A stretch of 64,000 bases of DNA from positions 3,596,001-3,660,000 of the forward strand of contig NZ_LT992502.1 in NCBI RefSeq assembly GCF_900324475.1. Direction: 5' to 3'. This document shows positions 1-9,203 of the stretch, piece by piece. The notes beneath the pieces are model-generated. The model was not told the DNA's origin and searched no databases. It saw only the letters and a program-made list of their open reading frames with translations. The translations under genes and the position numbers were made by a program. Each line of letters begins with the position of its first letter. Position 1 is the stretch's first letter. This DNA comes from Enterobacter bugandensis (GTDB lineage: Bacteria; Pseudomonadota; Gammaproteobacteria; Enterobacterales; Enterobacteriaceae).

Positions 1-1072
1 GGAAACGCGTGGCGTAATCGCCGAACCAGTGCTCCACTTTGCGGAAGCTATCGATAAACGCCTGCTTGTCTCCGTGCTCCAGCAGCGTAATGGCTTCGCC
101 AAAGCGTTGATAGTAGCGCTTGATCAGCGCCAGGTTATTTTCAGACGACATGATGATGTCGGCGTAAAGCTGGGGATCCTGCGCAAACAGACGCCCGACC
201 ATCGCCAGCTCAAGACGATAGATCGGTGAAGAGAGCGCCAGCAACTGTTCAAGCTGCACGTTCTCTTCAGCCAGATGCAGGCCGTAGGCAAAGGTCGCAA
301 AGTGGCGCAGCGCCTGAATGAACGCCATGTTCTGATCGTGCTCGACCGCGCTGATGCGGTGCAGCCTCGCGCCCCAGACCTGAATCTGTTCCAGGAACCA
401 TTGATAGGCTTCCGGCTGACGGCCGTCGCAGTAAACCACCACCTGCTTCGCCAGGCTGCCGCTGTCCGGGCCAAACATCGGGTGCAGCCCGAGCACCGGG
501 CCCGTATGCGCAGCCAGCATCGCCTGCAGAGGACCGTTTTTAACGGAAGCCAGATCCACCAGAATGCAGTCTTTTGGTAAAGGAGGAAGCTTCCCGATGA
601 TCTGCTCCGTCACGTGGATCGGCACGCTGACGATAACCATTCCGGCATCTTTCATCAGTTCCGGTGCTTGTGCCCAATCCTCTTTTTCCAGAATGCGCAC
701 CTGATAGCCAGAAAGCGTCAGCATTTTCTCGAACAGACGCCCCATCTGCCCTGCTCCGCCAACAATCACCACCGGACGCAGGGACGGACAGAGGGTTTTA
801 AAGCCCTTGTCGTTTTCGCTGGAATAGGATTCCCGCATCACGCGACGCAGAACATCTTCAATCAAATCCGGCGAAACGCCCAGCGCCTGCGCCTCTTTAC
901 GACGGGAGGCCAGCATTGAGGCTTCGCGCTCCGGGACGTAAATCGGCAGGCCGTATTTGCTTTTCACCTCACCGACTTCGGCAACAAGCGCCATACGGCG
1001 CGCCAGCAGGTCCAGCAGCGCCTTATCCACTTCATCAATTTGATCGCGCAGTGCGGTCAATTCAGCAACCAT
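1..1072 (-). CDS. tyrA: T-protein: chorismate mutase / prephenate dehydrogenase (C-terminus cut by window edge)
   Basis: Bifunctional cytoplasmic enzyme that turns chorismate into prephenate and then, with NAD+, into 4-hydroxyphenylpyruvate for tyrosine synthesis. The frame opens with ATG at 1072 ([15 protein letters not shown]) and stays open to the window edge. About 357 of the usual 373 residues are present, so only the last ~16 are missing. Residues 1-90 are the AroQ-type chorismate mutase helical domain. [11 protein letters not shown] at 101-111 is the NAD-binding glycine loop of the dehydrogenase. It lies 10 bp after aroF on the same strand, the normal aroF-tyrA operon, so it should share aroF's TyrR-controlled promoter. 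Confidence 0.95.
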   Translation of the reverse strand, partial: MVAELTALRDQIDEVDKALLDLLARRMALVAEVGEVKSKYGLPIYVPEREASMLASRRKEAQALGVSPDLIEDVLRRVMRESYSSENDKGFKTLCPSLRPVVIVGGAGQMGRLFEKMLTLSGYQVRILEKEDWAQAPELMKDAGMVIVSVPIHVTEQIIGKLPPLPKDCILVDLASVKNGPLQAMLAAHTGPVLGLHPMFGPDSGSLAKQVVVYCDGRQPEAYQWFLEQIQVWGARLHRISAVEHDQNMAFIQALRHFATFAYGLHLAEENVQLEQLLALSSPIYRLELAMVGRLFAQDPQLYADIIMSSENNLALIKRYYQRFGEAITLLEHGDKQAFIDSFRKVEHWFGDYATRF

Positions 1073-1082
1073 AACTACCCTC

Positions 1083-2153
1083 TTAAGCCAGACGCGTCGC
1101 CAGCTGGCCGCTTAAATCTTTATGGATCTCACGCAGCAGCGCATCGGTGGTTTCCCAGCTGATGCAGGCATCCGTCACGGAGACGCCGTGCTTCATCGCG
1201 CTGCGCGGCTGTTCTGATGACTGATTACCTTCATGAATGTTGCTCTCAATCATCAGGCCGATAATCGAACGGTTTCCGTCTTTGATCTGTGCGACCACGG
1301 ATTCCGCAACCGCTGGCTGGCGACGGTAATCTTTATTCGAATTACCATGACTGCAATCTACCATCAGTGCCGGACGCAGTCCCGCCTGTTCCATCTCTTT
1401 TTCACACTGCGCCACGTCCGCCGGGCTGTAGTTTGGCGCTTTACCGCCGCGCAGGATCACATGACCGTCCGGGTTGCCCTGCGTTTGCAGCAGGCACACC
1501 TGGCCCGCCTGGTTGATCCCAACAAAGCGGTGCGGCATGGCGGCGGCGCGCATGGCGTTGATCGCCGTCGCCAGGCTGCCATCGGTACCATTTTTGAAGC
1601 CAACCGGCATCGACAGGCCAGACGCCATCTCACGGTGGGTTTGCGATTCAGTCGTACGCGCACCAATTGCGGACCAGCTAAACAGATCGCCCAGGTATTG
1701 CGGGCTGTTTGGATCCAGCGCTTCGGTTGCCAGCGGCAGCCCCATGCTGACCAGCTCCACCAGCAGGCGACGCGCAATCTTCAGGCCTGCTTCCACATCA
1801 AACGAGCCATCCATGTGCGGATCGTTGATCAATCCTTTCCAGCCAACCGTCGTGCGTGGCTTTTCAAAATAGACGCGCATCACCAGGTAGAGGCTATCGC
1901 TGACCTCCTCCGCTAATGCTTTAAATCGACGCGCATACTCAATGGCGGTTTCAGGATCGTGAATAGAGCAAGGACCACAAACCACCAGCAGGCGCGGATC
2001 GCGGCCAGCGATAATGTCAGAAATGGTCTGGCGAGAGTGCTCGATCTGAGCCTCCTGCGCGGCGCTCAGCGGAAACTCCGCTTTCAGTTGATCCGGGGTA
2101 ATCAAAACCTGTTCGTCAGTGATATGTACGTTGTTCAGCGCGTCTTTTTGCAT
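1083..2153 (-). CDS. aroF: 3-deoxy-7-phosphoheptulonate synthase, tyrosine-sensitive
   Basis: First enzyme of the shikimate pathway: condenses phosphoenolpyruvate with erythrose 4-phosphate to DAHP. The 356-residue protein is full length for the class I alpha family. It shows the typical [11 protein letters not shown] segment near residue 57, the [10 protein letters not shown] loop and the conserved GIMIES-like segment ([13 protein letters not shown]) near the C-terminus. Assignment to the tyrosine-sensitive paralogue rests on its position directly upstream of tyrA and on the TyrR-like boxes in front, as in E. coli. First gene of the aroF-tyrA operon. Confidence 0.96.
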   Translation of the reverse strand: MQKDALNNVHITDEQVLITPDQLKAEFPLSAAQEAQIEHSRQTISDIIAGRDPRLLVVCGPCSIHDPETAIEYARRFKALAEEVSDSLYLVMRVYFEKPRTTVGWKGLINDPHMDGSFDVEAGLKIARRLLVELVSMGLPLATEALDPNSPQYLGDLFSWSAIGARTTESQTHREMASGLSMPVGFKNGTDGSLATAINAMRAAAMPHRFVGINQAGQVCLLQTQGNPDGHVILRGGKAPNYSPADVAQCEKEMEQAGLRPALMVDCSHGNSNKDYRRQPAVAESVVAQIKDGNRSIIGLMIESNIHEGNQSSEQPRSAMKHGVSVTDACISWETTDALLREIHKDLSGQLATRLA

Positions 2154-2224
2154 GATAGCGATCCTGTAAAGCTCGTTTGCGATAGTTGTTTTCCTCAGTG
2201 AGGTGAAACCACGATACCATAAAA

Positions 2225-2318
2225 AGTAAACATTTCAATCCAAAATACGTACACATTAGTTTACAGTCGCACAATAAAGGCAAAAATCAGCCGCTAAAAT
2301 CGTAAACTTTAAATTACA
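2225..2318 (-). promoter_or_regulatory. TyrR-box cluster upstream of aroF
   Basis: The TyrR operator consensus is TGTAAA-N6-TTTACA. Two good matches lie here: CGTAAACTTTAAATTACA at 2301-2318 and CGTACACATTAGTTTACA at 2248-2265. A weaker half-match containing AGTAAA lies at 2225-2242. E. coli aroF also carries several TyrR boxes in this place. The expected effect is repression of aroF-tyrA by TyrR with tyrosine; that effect is inferred from the family. Confidence 0.75.
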
Positions 2319-2366
2319 CTCTAAATTTCTTCCGCCAGGCTATGCTGAAGAAAAAGGAGAAGGGTT

Positions 2367-2741
2367 ATGCGATCGATTGCTTTCGTCCTGCTGTCGCTGT
2401 TTTTATCGGGCTGTCAGATTAATCCTTACACTTTCCAGCCCAACTGGACGAGCCCGGACTGGTTCAGCGCGGGTAAAGAAGACGCCATAAATGGCCTGCC
2501 GGTTAAAGATAACCAGACCCTGGCCGATAGTTTTAACGACCCCCACGTCGATCGTAATGAATATCTTCGCGGCTATGCTGATGGTCAGAAGAAAGTGTGT
2601 GAAGAAGGCTTTATTCATGCATGGGGATTAGCGGGCAAATCTTATCCAGCCAGTTGTGATACTGTTGAAAATGCAGCGAAACTGCATGCGTCATGGCAAA
2701 AAGGAATGGATGAAAGTATGCGTTCCAGCAGGCTTAATTAA
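2367..2741 (+). CDS. yfiL: YfiL-type DUF2799 lipoprotein
   Basis: Small lipoprotein of 124 residues with unknown biochemical role. The start is fixed by AAGGAGAAGGGTT just before the ATG. A short signal ends in the lipobox LFLSGC, so Cys16 should be lipidated and the protein anchored to an envelope membrane. The rest resembles DUF2799: repeated G-x-x-D/A segments (DAINGLP, YLRGYADGQKK, SWQKGMDES). It is divergent from aroF and lies upstream of the yfiRNB c-di-GMP module, as in E. coli. A functional link to that module is not shown by the sequence. Confidence 0.85.
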   Translation: MRSIAFVLLSLFLSGCQINPYTFQPNWTSPDWFSAGKEDAINGLPVKDNQTLADSFNDPHVDRNEYLRGYADGQKKVCEEGFIHAWGLAGKSYPASCDTVENAAKLHASWQKGMDESMRSSRLN

Positions 2742-2894
2742 GTCTGCTTTTATTCTTTGGAAAATAAACAACTGTAGGATTTAGCTTAGGTCAGCCATGG
2801 GCTATTTCTGACATAATGACGGTTCTGATAAACAATGGTATTCTGCCCGCAACTCTTAAGGACATCTATTTCCGGAGCGGTACGGCGGATTCTG

Positions 2895-3431
2895 GTGAGA
2901 AATTTATACTTGAACTCTTTGTTCCGACTCACTCTGGTGCTAATGCTGTTCCTTATGGTGGGCCCGGCGATGGCAGGCGCGCTCTCGGAGACAGATAAAT
3001 CGGTACGTTCTATTATCTCAGGCATAGTGAGTTATACGCGATGGCCGTCGCTTTCCGGTCAGCCTAAACTCTGCATCTATGCCACTTCTCACTATACGCA
3101 CGCGCTCAGCGAAGACCAGGGGCATAACGAGTTACCTTATACCCCCGTTATTGTACGTAACGATCGGGAAGCCCTGGCCGCGACATGCGATGCTGTTTAT
3201 TTCGGGACTGAACCACCTGCGAAACAACTTGAATTAATAAGTCAATATCAGGGCAGAGCATTGCTATTAATCTCAGAGCAAAATCCGGAATGTGTTATTG
3301 GCAGCGCCTTTTGCCTGATAATCGATCGTGGCCAGGTGCGATTTTCCGTCAATCTGGATGCGTTGACACGCAGTGGCGTCAGGGTTAACCCGGATGTATT
3401 GATGCTTGCACGGAATAAGCAGCATGGATAA
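2895..3431 (+). CDS. yfiR: YfiR, periplasmic inhibitor of the diguanylate cyclase YfiN
   Basis: Periplasmic protein that holds YfiN inactive and responds to redox state and to YfiB. I chose the GTG at 2895 because it gives 178 residues, near the 172 of E. coli YfiR. It places a signal peptide (FRLTLVLMLFLMVGPAMAG) at the start; the upstream ATG at 2835 would add 20 unlikely residues. Conserved blocks include SGIVSYTRWP, LLISEQNPECVIGSAFCLI and the C-terminal GVRVNPDVLMLAR. Its stop codon overlaps the yfiN start (ATGGATAA), indicating translational coupling. Confidence 0.9.
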   Translation: MRNLYLNSLFRLTLVLMLFLMVGPAMAGALSETDKSVRSIISGIVSYTRWPSLSGQPKLCIYATSHYTHALSEDQGHNELPYTPVIVRNDREALAATCDAVYFGTEPPAKQLELISQYQGRALLLISEQNPECVIGSAFCLIIDRGQVRFSVNLDALTRSGVRVNPDVLMLARNKQHG

Positions 3432-4644
3432 AGATTTCATCTCGACGCAGCGTCCGACGTTTAAAAGAACGCTGAGGCGAAACAGCATGATAAGCGTCAT
3501 CATCACAATGACGTTAATATGGCTGTTGCTCTGTTTTGCCTCGGTCGTAACATTAAAACAATACGCGCAAAAAAATCTCGAATTAACCGGCGCCACAATG
3601 AGCCACAGCCTTGAAGCCTCTCTGGTTTTCAACGATTCACTGGCGGCCAACGAAACGCTCGCTGCGCTGGGTAAGCAGGGGCAGTTTGCCGTAGCAGAAG
3701 TCATCAACGGGCATAAAAAGCGCTTTGCCTACTGGTCCTGGAACCCGAAGGATAATAACGACACGCTGGGGGCGCTGGTCAGCCGCTGGCTTTTCCCCGT
3801 TCCGGTTGCGCAGCCCATCCTGCACAACGGCGCGAAGATAGGTGAAATACGTCTTACCGCGCGTGACAGCCTTATCAGCCATTTCATCTGGATGTCGTTT
3901 GCCGTCCTCACCGGCTGTATTCTTTTTGCAACCGTCGTCGCGCTCACCATTACCCAGTCTCTGCACCGCGGCATGGTCACTGCGCTGCAAAATATCACCG
4001 ACGTTGTGCATGACGTCCGCACCAATCGCAACTTTTCCCGTCGGGTGAAAGATGGGCGCATTGAAGAATTCCATCAGTTTGGAGAAGACTTCAACAGCCT
4101 GCTGGACGAGATGGAGGAGTGGCAGCTTAAGCTCCAGGCGAAAAACGCTCAGCTGCTTCGTACCGCCATGCACGACCCGCTCACCGGTCTTGCTAACCGC
4201 GCTGCGTTTCGTAACAGTATTGCGGCATTAATGAATGACCCCTCGGCAAAAACAAACTCGGCCCTGCTCTTTCTCGACGGTGATAATTTTAAGTTTATTA
4301 ACGACACCTGGGGACACGCGGCAGGAGACTGCGTGCTGATTGAAGTCGCCAGCAGGATGATGGAATTTGGCGAGAAACGCCATCAGTCCTACCGCCTTGG
4401 CGGTGACGAATTTGCCATGGTGCTGTACGGGGTGCATTCTGAACCAGAGGTTCAACACATTTGTGCTGCGCTAGCGCAGCAGTTTATCCGTCCGTTTGAT
4501 CTGCATAACGGACAAAAAGCATCGATGTCACTCAGCATTGGCTTTGCTCTGGCGTGGGAAAATGCTTCCGTGGAAGCATTACTGGAGAGGGCTGACCGCA
4601 ACATGTACCAGGTTAAAAACCAGCGTACGAAAACAATAAGTTAG
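3424..4644 (+). CDS. dgcN: YfiN/DgcN, membrane diguanylate cyclase
   Basis: Inner-membrane enzyme that makes c-di-GMP from two GTP when released from YfiR; in E. coli it also halts division under envelope stress. The ATG at 3424 overlaps the yfiR stop and gives 406 residues, close to the usual 408. Order: first membrane helix near residues 23-46, periplasmic PAS-like region, second helix near 155-180, HAMP segment, then the cyclase domain with GGDEF at about 326-330. The RxxD product-inhibition site that often precedes GGDEF is not seen (EKRHQSYRLGGDEF). High c-di-GMP could favour the adhesins elsewhere in this window; that is inference. Confidence 0.94.
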   Translation: MDKDFISTQRPTFKRTLRRNSMISVIITMTLIWLLLCFASVVTLKQYAQKNLELTGATMSHSLEASLVFNDSLAANETLAALGKQGQFAVAEVINGHKKRFAYWSWNPKDNNDTLGALVSRWLFPVPVAQPILHNGAKIGEIRLTARDSLISHFIWMSFAVLTGCILFATVVALTITQSLHRGMVTALQNITDVVHDVRTNRNFSRRVKDGRIEEFHQFGEDFNSLLDEMEEWQLKLQAKNAQLLRTAMHDPLTGLANRAAFRNSIAALMNDPSAKTNSALLFLDGDNFKFINDTWGHAAGDCVLIEVASRMMEFGEKRHQSYRLGGDEFAMVLYGVHSEPEVQHICAALAQQFIRPFDLHNGQKASMSLSIGFALAWENASVEALLERADRNMYQVKNQRTKTIS

Positions 4645-4656
4645 AAAGGATACACT

Positions 4657-5142
4657 ATGTTAAAACGTTACTTCGCGCCGTTAATTATGGCCTCACTGGT
4701 TCTGGCAGGCTGTCAGTCGCCACCCCAGGGCAAATTTACTCCTGAGCAAATCGCGGCGATGAAGTCATACGGTTTTAACGAACTGAACGGCGACTGGTCG
4801 CTTGGTATGTCGGACACCATCCTCTTTGATAAGAATGACGCCAGACTGCGTCCGGAAAGTGAAACACAGATCCAGTCCATGGCCTCTCGTCTGGCGAAAA
4901 CTGGCCTGAATCACGCGCGAATGGACGGCCATACGGATAATTACGGTGAAGCAAGCTACAACGAAGCCCTGTCGTTAAAACGCGCCAATGCCGTGGCCGA
5001 CGCCTGGGCGAAAGGCGCGAATATCCCGCGCAGCAATCTCACCACCCGGGGATTAGGCCAAAAATATCCGATTGCGAGCAACAGCACTGCACAAGGGCGC
5101 GCTGAAAACCGCCGGGTGTCAGTGGTTATCAGCGCGCCATAG
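4657..5142 (+). CDS. yfiB: YfiB, OmpA-like outer-membrane lipoprotein
   Basis: Lipoprotein that in the Yfi system sequesters YfiR at the outer membrane/peptidoglycan and so frees YfiN. A signal peptide ends in the lipobox LVLAGC (Cys19). The C-terminal domain is OmpA-like, with the peptidoglycan-binding segment MDGHTDNYGEASYNEALSLKRA and the closing GRAENRRVSVV. At 161 residues it matches the family. It starts 12 bp after yfiN with an AAAGGA ribosome site, completing the yfiRNB operon. Confidence 0.93.
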   Translation: MLKRYFAPLIMASLVLAGCQSPPQGKFTPEQIAAMKSYGFNELNGDWSLGMSDTILFDKNDARLRPESETQIQSMASRLAKTGLNHARMDGHTDNYGEASYNEALSLKRANAVADAWAKGANIPRSNLTTRGLGQKYPIASNSTAQGRAENRRVSVVISAP

Positions 5143-5144
5143 GA

Positions 5145-6515
5145 TTATTTAGCGGATGATTCGGTGAGCGACACGCCTGTTGCCGCTCGCCAGCGCAGCC
5201 AGTCAATCAGAACAAACAGCGCCAGACTCACGCCCATCACAGGCAAAGCCAGCCCCAGCAGTGCGCTGATGACCACGGTAACACCTCTTCCCCACCCTGA
5301 CAGCGCCAGCCAGCTCTGAGTAAGCGTCTGCACAGGATTCATTGCCGACTGTGCCGGACGACGCATCCACCACATCCGGTATCCCCAGATGATAAGCACG
5401 CACAGGGCAAGGCCGAAGGCAACGAGCAGCAGCTGATTCACCACCCCGAATAAGATCCCCATATGGAAATCCACGCCCCAGCGGGTCAGTTTTGCCATGA
5501 GCGGGAAGTCCTCGAATCGGGTTCTGTCGAGGATCTGCATCGTACCGGGATCAACCGCAACGGCGTCCACCTGAGTCGGCCAGCTGCGGTCGATTTCCGT
5601 CACTGTCCATGCGCGATCCATTGTTTTCGCCGGGCGGATCTCCAGCCTGTTGGCATCAATCCCCGCTTTACGCGCCGCGCTTAACACACCGTCAAACCGC
5701 GTCAGATCCATCGCCATTTCCGGCATCATCATTCCGCCGTGATGGCCACGGTGTTCGGCGTGCTCATCCACGCTCTCCGGCACGCCGGATAGCATCGTAT
5801 TCACCTGCGGGGTTAGCCAGTTCAACTCAGCGCGCAGCTTATCAACATTCCCCCCCGCCCACTGGGACCAGGTCAGGCCGGTTGCAGAGAAGAGCAGCAT
5901 GCCCCCCAGTAATATCCAGCCGAGCGTCACATGCACCCGACGGCGGTTCTGGAAGCGATTGTTAATCCGGCGTTTTGGTCGGGTATAAAACCACAGGGCA
6001 ATCCCTCCCAGTGCGGCCACCCACATCCAGGAAGCGGCCAGTTCGCTATAGAGCCGCCCGATATCGCCCAGCATCAGAGAGGTATGCAGATAATCAATGG
6101 TCTGACGCAGCGGTAAAATCCCGCTGGTGCCGTACACCGTCATATCCCCCCGCACCGCCAGGCTTACCGGATCGATAAAGATCGCCCGGTTTTCCGAGGA
6201 CCCCAGCGTCGGGTCAGCAAACATCACGCGGGTGGTTTCACCTTCAACCAGCCCCGGGCGAACGGCGTGCAAACGCAAATCTGAGCCAACGGCCTTTTCC
6301 GCCGTGGCGATTTGTTCCGCCAGCGGTTTCGGCTCGCCCACAGAATCCGTATGGAGCGCGTGCCGGTAGAGCGCATTCTCGAGCTGCGGGGTCGCCACGT
6401 ACAGCGTACCGGTCAGCGCGGCGAAGAAGATAAACGGGCCGACAAATAGCCCGACGTAGAAATGGAGACGACGCAGCAGGTTTCCCCATGCCGCGCGCGG
6501 AGTGCAGGTAGTCAT
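5145..6515 (-). CDS. PepSY-associated transmembrane protein
   Basis: Inner-membrane protein of 456 residues of the PepSY/PiuB type, often found with metal uptake or reductase systems. It starts with a good AAGGA site. Visible features: a helix at about 17-40 (LHFYVGLFVGPFIFFAALTGTLYV), a large extracytoplasmic region, two central helices near 160-220, and C-terminal helices from about 360. A His/Met-rich stretch (HAEHRGHHGGMMMPEMAM, near residue 252) suggests metal binding, perhaps copper. It follows the DUF2946 gene on the same strand, 41 bp away, so the two probably form one operon. The substrate is unknown. Confidence 0.75.
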   Translation of the reverse strand: MTTCTPRAAWGNLLRRLHFYVGLFVGPFIFFAALTGTLYVATPQLENALYRHALHTDSVGEPKPLAEQIATAEKAVGSDLRLHAVRPGLVEGETTRVMFADPTLGSSENRAIFIDPVSLAVRGDMTVYGTSGILPLRQTIDYLHTSLMLGDIGRLYSELAASWMWVAALGGIALWFYTRPKRRINNRFQNRRRVHVTLGWILLGGMLLFSATGLTWSQWAGGNVDKLRAELNWLTPQVNTMLSGVPESVDEHAEHRGHHGGMMMPEMAMDLTRFDGVLSAARKAGIDANRLEIRPAKTMDRAWTVTEIDRSWPTQVDAVAVDPGTMQILDRTRFEDFPLMAKLTRWGVDFHMGILFGVVNQLLLVAFGLALCVLIIWGYRMWWMRRPAQSAMNPVQTLTQSWLALSGWGRGVTVVISALLGLALPVMGVSLALFVLIDWLRWRAATGVSLTESSAK

Positions 6516-6556
6516 ACTTTTCCTTTTTAAGGCAGTAAGTTATCGATTTATTTTTT

Positions 6557-6961
6557 TTAAAGGGAAAAAGCAGACTGCCGCGGCGGCGCGCGGGTATCAG
6601 GGTAAAGCCAGGGGAAAAAGTGCCAGTGGCTGACCGCCTGACGCGGCGGCTTCACGCGAAGCCTTTGCAGCACGATACTGAGCAGCACTATCAGCGCGTG
6701 CATCACGCCCGGCACGTGGGCTAACAGCACGCAGTAGCCGCACGCTTCCGCATGGTCGACCGGCATTGTGTGTGGCATATCGCCGTGATGCTCGTCCATC
6801 GACATCATGCTCATGTCATGATGCATGCCCGGCATGGCGCTCATGGGGTCTTTCTGCAACGAGACGGAGATAAGGGGTGCCACCACGATCAGCAGGATCG
6901 CAAACAGCGCGGTCAATGCCGCTGCGCGTTTCCGGTTAGGCTGATGCAGTACGTTATCCAC
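6557..6961 (-). CDS. DUF2946 small membrane protein, His/Met-rich
   Basis: About 134 residues, function unknown. I chose the GTG at 6961 because GGAGGGG lies just ahead; a TTG at 6976 is the alternative. After an N-terminal helix (ALTALFAILLIVVAPLISVSL) comes a stretch crowded with His and Met (MHHDMSMMSMDEHHGDMPH), then ACGYCVLLAH and a second helix, the pattern of DUF2946 proteins. The residue content points to soft-metal (copper-like) binding. It is upstream of and probably cotranscribed with the PepSY gene, which has a similar His/Met patch. Confidence 0.7.
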   Translation of the reverse strand: MDNVLHQPNRKRAAALTALFAILLIVVAPLISVSLQKDPMSAMPGMHHDMSMMSMDEHHGDMPHTMPVDHAEACGYCVLLAHVPGVMHALIVLLSIVLQRLRVKPPRQAVSHWHFFPWLYPDTRAPPRQSAFSL

Positions 6962-7035
6962 TTCCCCTCCATGCAAGAGGCAAGCATTGTAAATGATTTA
7001 TGACGAAAGGGTTAACGCGAGAGGTGCGATGGGAT

Positions 7036-7069
7036 AAAAAAAGGGCCAGCCTTTCGGCCAGCCCTTTCT
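7036..7069 (-). terminator. Rho-independent terminator of the rpsP-rimM-trmD-rplS operon
   Basis: Read on the minus strand after the rplS stop, AAAGGGC and GCCCTTT pair. The inner TGGCC/GGCTG pairs with two wobbles around a GAAA loop. A run of T follows directly. It closes the ribosomal operon. Confidence 0.85.
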
Positions 7070-7093
7070 AACAGGATGTCGCTTAAGCGAATC

Positions 7094-7444
<351 letters not shown>

Positions 7445-7484
7445 TTAATCTCTTATCCTGGGTAAACTGATATTCGGGAGCGTA

Positions 7485-8252
7485 TTACGCCTTCCCATCA
7501 TGTTCATGCTGCTGGTGCGCGTGTTCGGTTTTGAACTCGGCCAGCAACTTTGCTTGCTCTTCAGTCAGAGCCAGGTTTTCCAGAAGTTCAGGTCTTCTAA
7601 GCCAGGTTCGGCCCAGCGACTGCTTCAAACGCCAGCGACGTATCTCGGCATGGTTTCCTGACAGTAACACTGCCGGTACTTCCATCCCTTCTAACACTTC
7701 AGGACGAGTATAGTGTGGACAGTCTAGCAACCCATCGGCAAAGGAATCTTCCGTTGCCGAAGCTTCATGGCCCAGAACCCCCGGAATAAACCGGGCGACG
7801 GAGTCAATCAGCGTCATTGCGGGTAACTCACCACCGCTGAGAACGTAATCGCCGATAGACCATTCTTCGTCAATCTCGGTTTGAATTACGCGCTCATCTA
7901 TCCCTTCGTAGCGCCCACAGACCAGAATCAGCTTTTGATTCATCGCCAGTTCGCTCACGCCCGCTTGATCAAGCTTGCGTCCCTGAGGTGACAGATATAT
8001 CACCTTTGCGCCTTCACCTGCCGCGGCTTTTGCTGTGTGAATGGCGTCCCGTAAGGGTTGCACCATCATTAGCATCCCCGGTCCGCCGCCGTAAGGACGA
8101 TCGTCCACGGTACGGTGCCGGTCATGAGTAAAGTCACGAGGACTCCAGCTCTGGATGCTCAGCAGGCCATTCTTTACTGCCCGGCCAGTTACCCCGTAAT
8201 CGGTAATCGCGCGGAACATTTCAGGAAACAGGCTAATTATGCCAATCCACAT
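7485..8252 (-). CDS. trmD: tRNA (guanine-37-N1)-methyltransferase
   Basis: Methylates G37 next to the anticodon of tRNAs reading CNN, UGG and related codons, which prevents +1 frameshifting; uses S-adenosylmethionine. The 255-residue protein is full length and nearly identical to the E. coli enzyme. It shows the SPOUT trefoil-knot binding segments [13 protein letters not shown] and [13 protein letters not shown]. Third gene of the operon, 31 bp after rimM. Confidence 0.98.
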   Translation of the reverse strand: MWIGIISLFPEMFRAITDYGVTGRAVKNGLLSIQSWSPRDFTHDRHRTVDDRPYGGGPGMLMMVQPLRDAIHTAKAAAGEGAKVIYLSPQGRKLDQAGVSELAMNQKLILVCGRYEGIDERVIQTEIDEEWSIGDYVLSGGELPAMTLIDSVARFIPGVLGHEASATEDSFADGLLDCPHYTRPEVLEGMEVPAVLLSGNHAEIRRWRLKQSLGRTWLRRPELLENLALTEEQAKLLAEFKTEHAHQQHEHDGKA

Positions 8253-8283
8253 AGCGCCGTCTTTTACCGTTTATCCGGAGAAT

Positions 8284-8820
8284 TTAAAAACCAGGATCCC
8301 AATCTACTTCAATGGTTTGAGTAGTGAGATCGACTTTCTTGATAACCTGTCCATCGAGGAACGGGACCAGCCGCTCCTTGATGCCAAATGCATCTTTCAG
8401 GTTTGCCTTAATGACGAGAACGTCATTTGACCCGGTTTCCATCATATCGATGACTTTCCCCAGGCTGTAACCTTCAGTGGTGACTACCTGGCAGCCCATA
8501 AGGTCTTTCCAGTAGTAGTCGCCCTCTTCCAGCTGTGGCAACTGCGACGAATCCACGACAATTTCACAATTAGTCAGCGCATTCGCGGCATCACGATCGT
8601 CAATGCCTTTCAGCTTGATGATGATGTCCTGATTGTGGTGACGCCAGCTTTCCAGCTCGACCTCTTCCCACTTACCGGCTTTCTGGATGAACCAGGGCTG
8701 GTAATCAAAAATGCTATCAGCGTCTTCAGTGGAGGAAAACACTCTGAGCCAACCACGGATACCGTAGCAAGAACCCATTTTTCCCAATACGATCGGTTCA
8801 ACAGGTGCTTTATTGCTCAT
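8284..8820 (-). CDS. rimM: 16S rRNA processing protein RimM
   Basis: Assembly factor that binds S19 and helps mature the 30S head. I chose the ATG at 8820 ([13 protein letters not shown]), which sits about 5 nt after a GGTGG ribosome site; an in-frame ATG directly upstream (8823) is nearly as good. At 178 residues it matches the family. The N-terminal RimM barrel ([19 protein letters not shown]) and the PRC-barrel C-terminal half ([13 protein letters not shown]...[10 protein letters not shown]) are both clear. Second gene of the operon. Confidence 0.96.
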   Translation of the reverse strand: MSNKAPVEPIVLGKMGSCYGIRGWLRVFSSTEDADSIFDYQPWFIQKAGKWEEVELESWRHHNQDIIIKLKGIDDRDAANALTNCEIVVDSSQLPQLEEGDYYWKDLMGCQVVTTEGYSLGKVIDMMETGSNDVLVIKANLKDAFGIKERLVPFLDGQVIKKVDLTTQTIEVDWDPGF

Positions 8821-8838
8821 CATGACCACCGTGACAGA

Positions 8839-9087
8839 TTAAGCTGCTTTGTTTGCTGCTTTGATCAGCGTAGCAACGCGATCGGAAACAGTAGCGCCCT
8901 GGCCAACCCAGTGAGCGATACGATCCAGATCCAGACGGGTTTCTTCTTCTGCGCCAGAGGCCAGTGGGTTGAAGAAACCAACGCGCTCGATGAAGCGACC
9001 GTTGCGTGCATTACGGCTGTCAGTCACAACAACCTGGTAGAACGGACGCTTTTTAGCGCCGTGACGTGCTAAACGAATAGTTACCAT
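8839..9087 (-). CDS. rpsP: 30S ribosomal protein S16
   Basis: S16 is an early-binding protein of the 30S body. The 82-residue product ([21 protein letters not shown]) is full length and typical. It is the first gene of the rpsP-rimM-trmD-rplS operon, with an AGGATGTT ribosome site ahead. A promoter should lie between it and the ffh terminator, but I could not fix its -10/-35. Confidence 0.98.
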   Translation of the reverse strand: MVTIRLARHGAKKRPFYQVVVTDSRNARNGRFIERVGFFNPLASGAEEETRLDLDRIAHWVGQGATVSDRVATLIKAANKAA

Positions 9088-9155
9088 AACATCCTCTTGT
9101 GTGAATAAAACAACCGGGCCCCATCGAGGAACGGAGCCCGGGTGTCATATTAAAA

Positions 9156-9182
9156 GCCCGAAAATTTTACTCATTTTCGGGC
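9156..9182 (-). terminator. Terminator downstream of ffh
   Basis: GCCCGAAAAT at 9156-9165 is the perfect inverted repeat of ATTTTCGGGC at 9173-9182. On the minus strand the stem is followed by TTTTAAT. It separates ffh from the rpsP operon. Confidence 0.8.
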
Positions 9183-9203
9183 AAAAAGCAATCTCAAAAG
9201 CGA

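Noticed and set aside
1233..1916. 227-codon plus-strand frame inside aroF
   Set aside because: Antisense to a complete, well-recognised gene; no ribosome site and no recognisable protein features.
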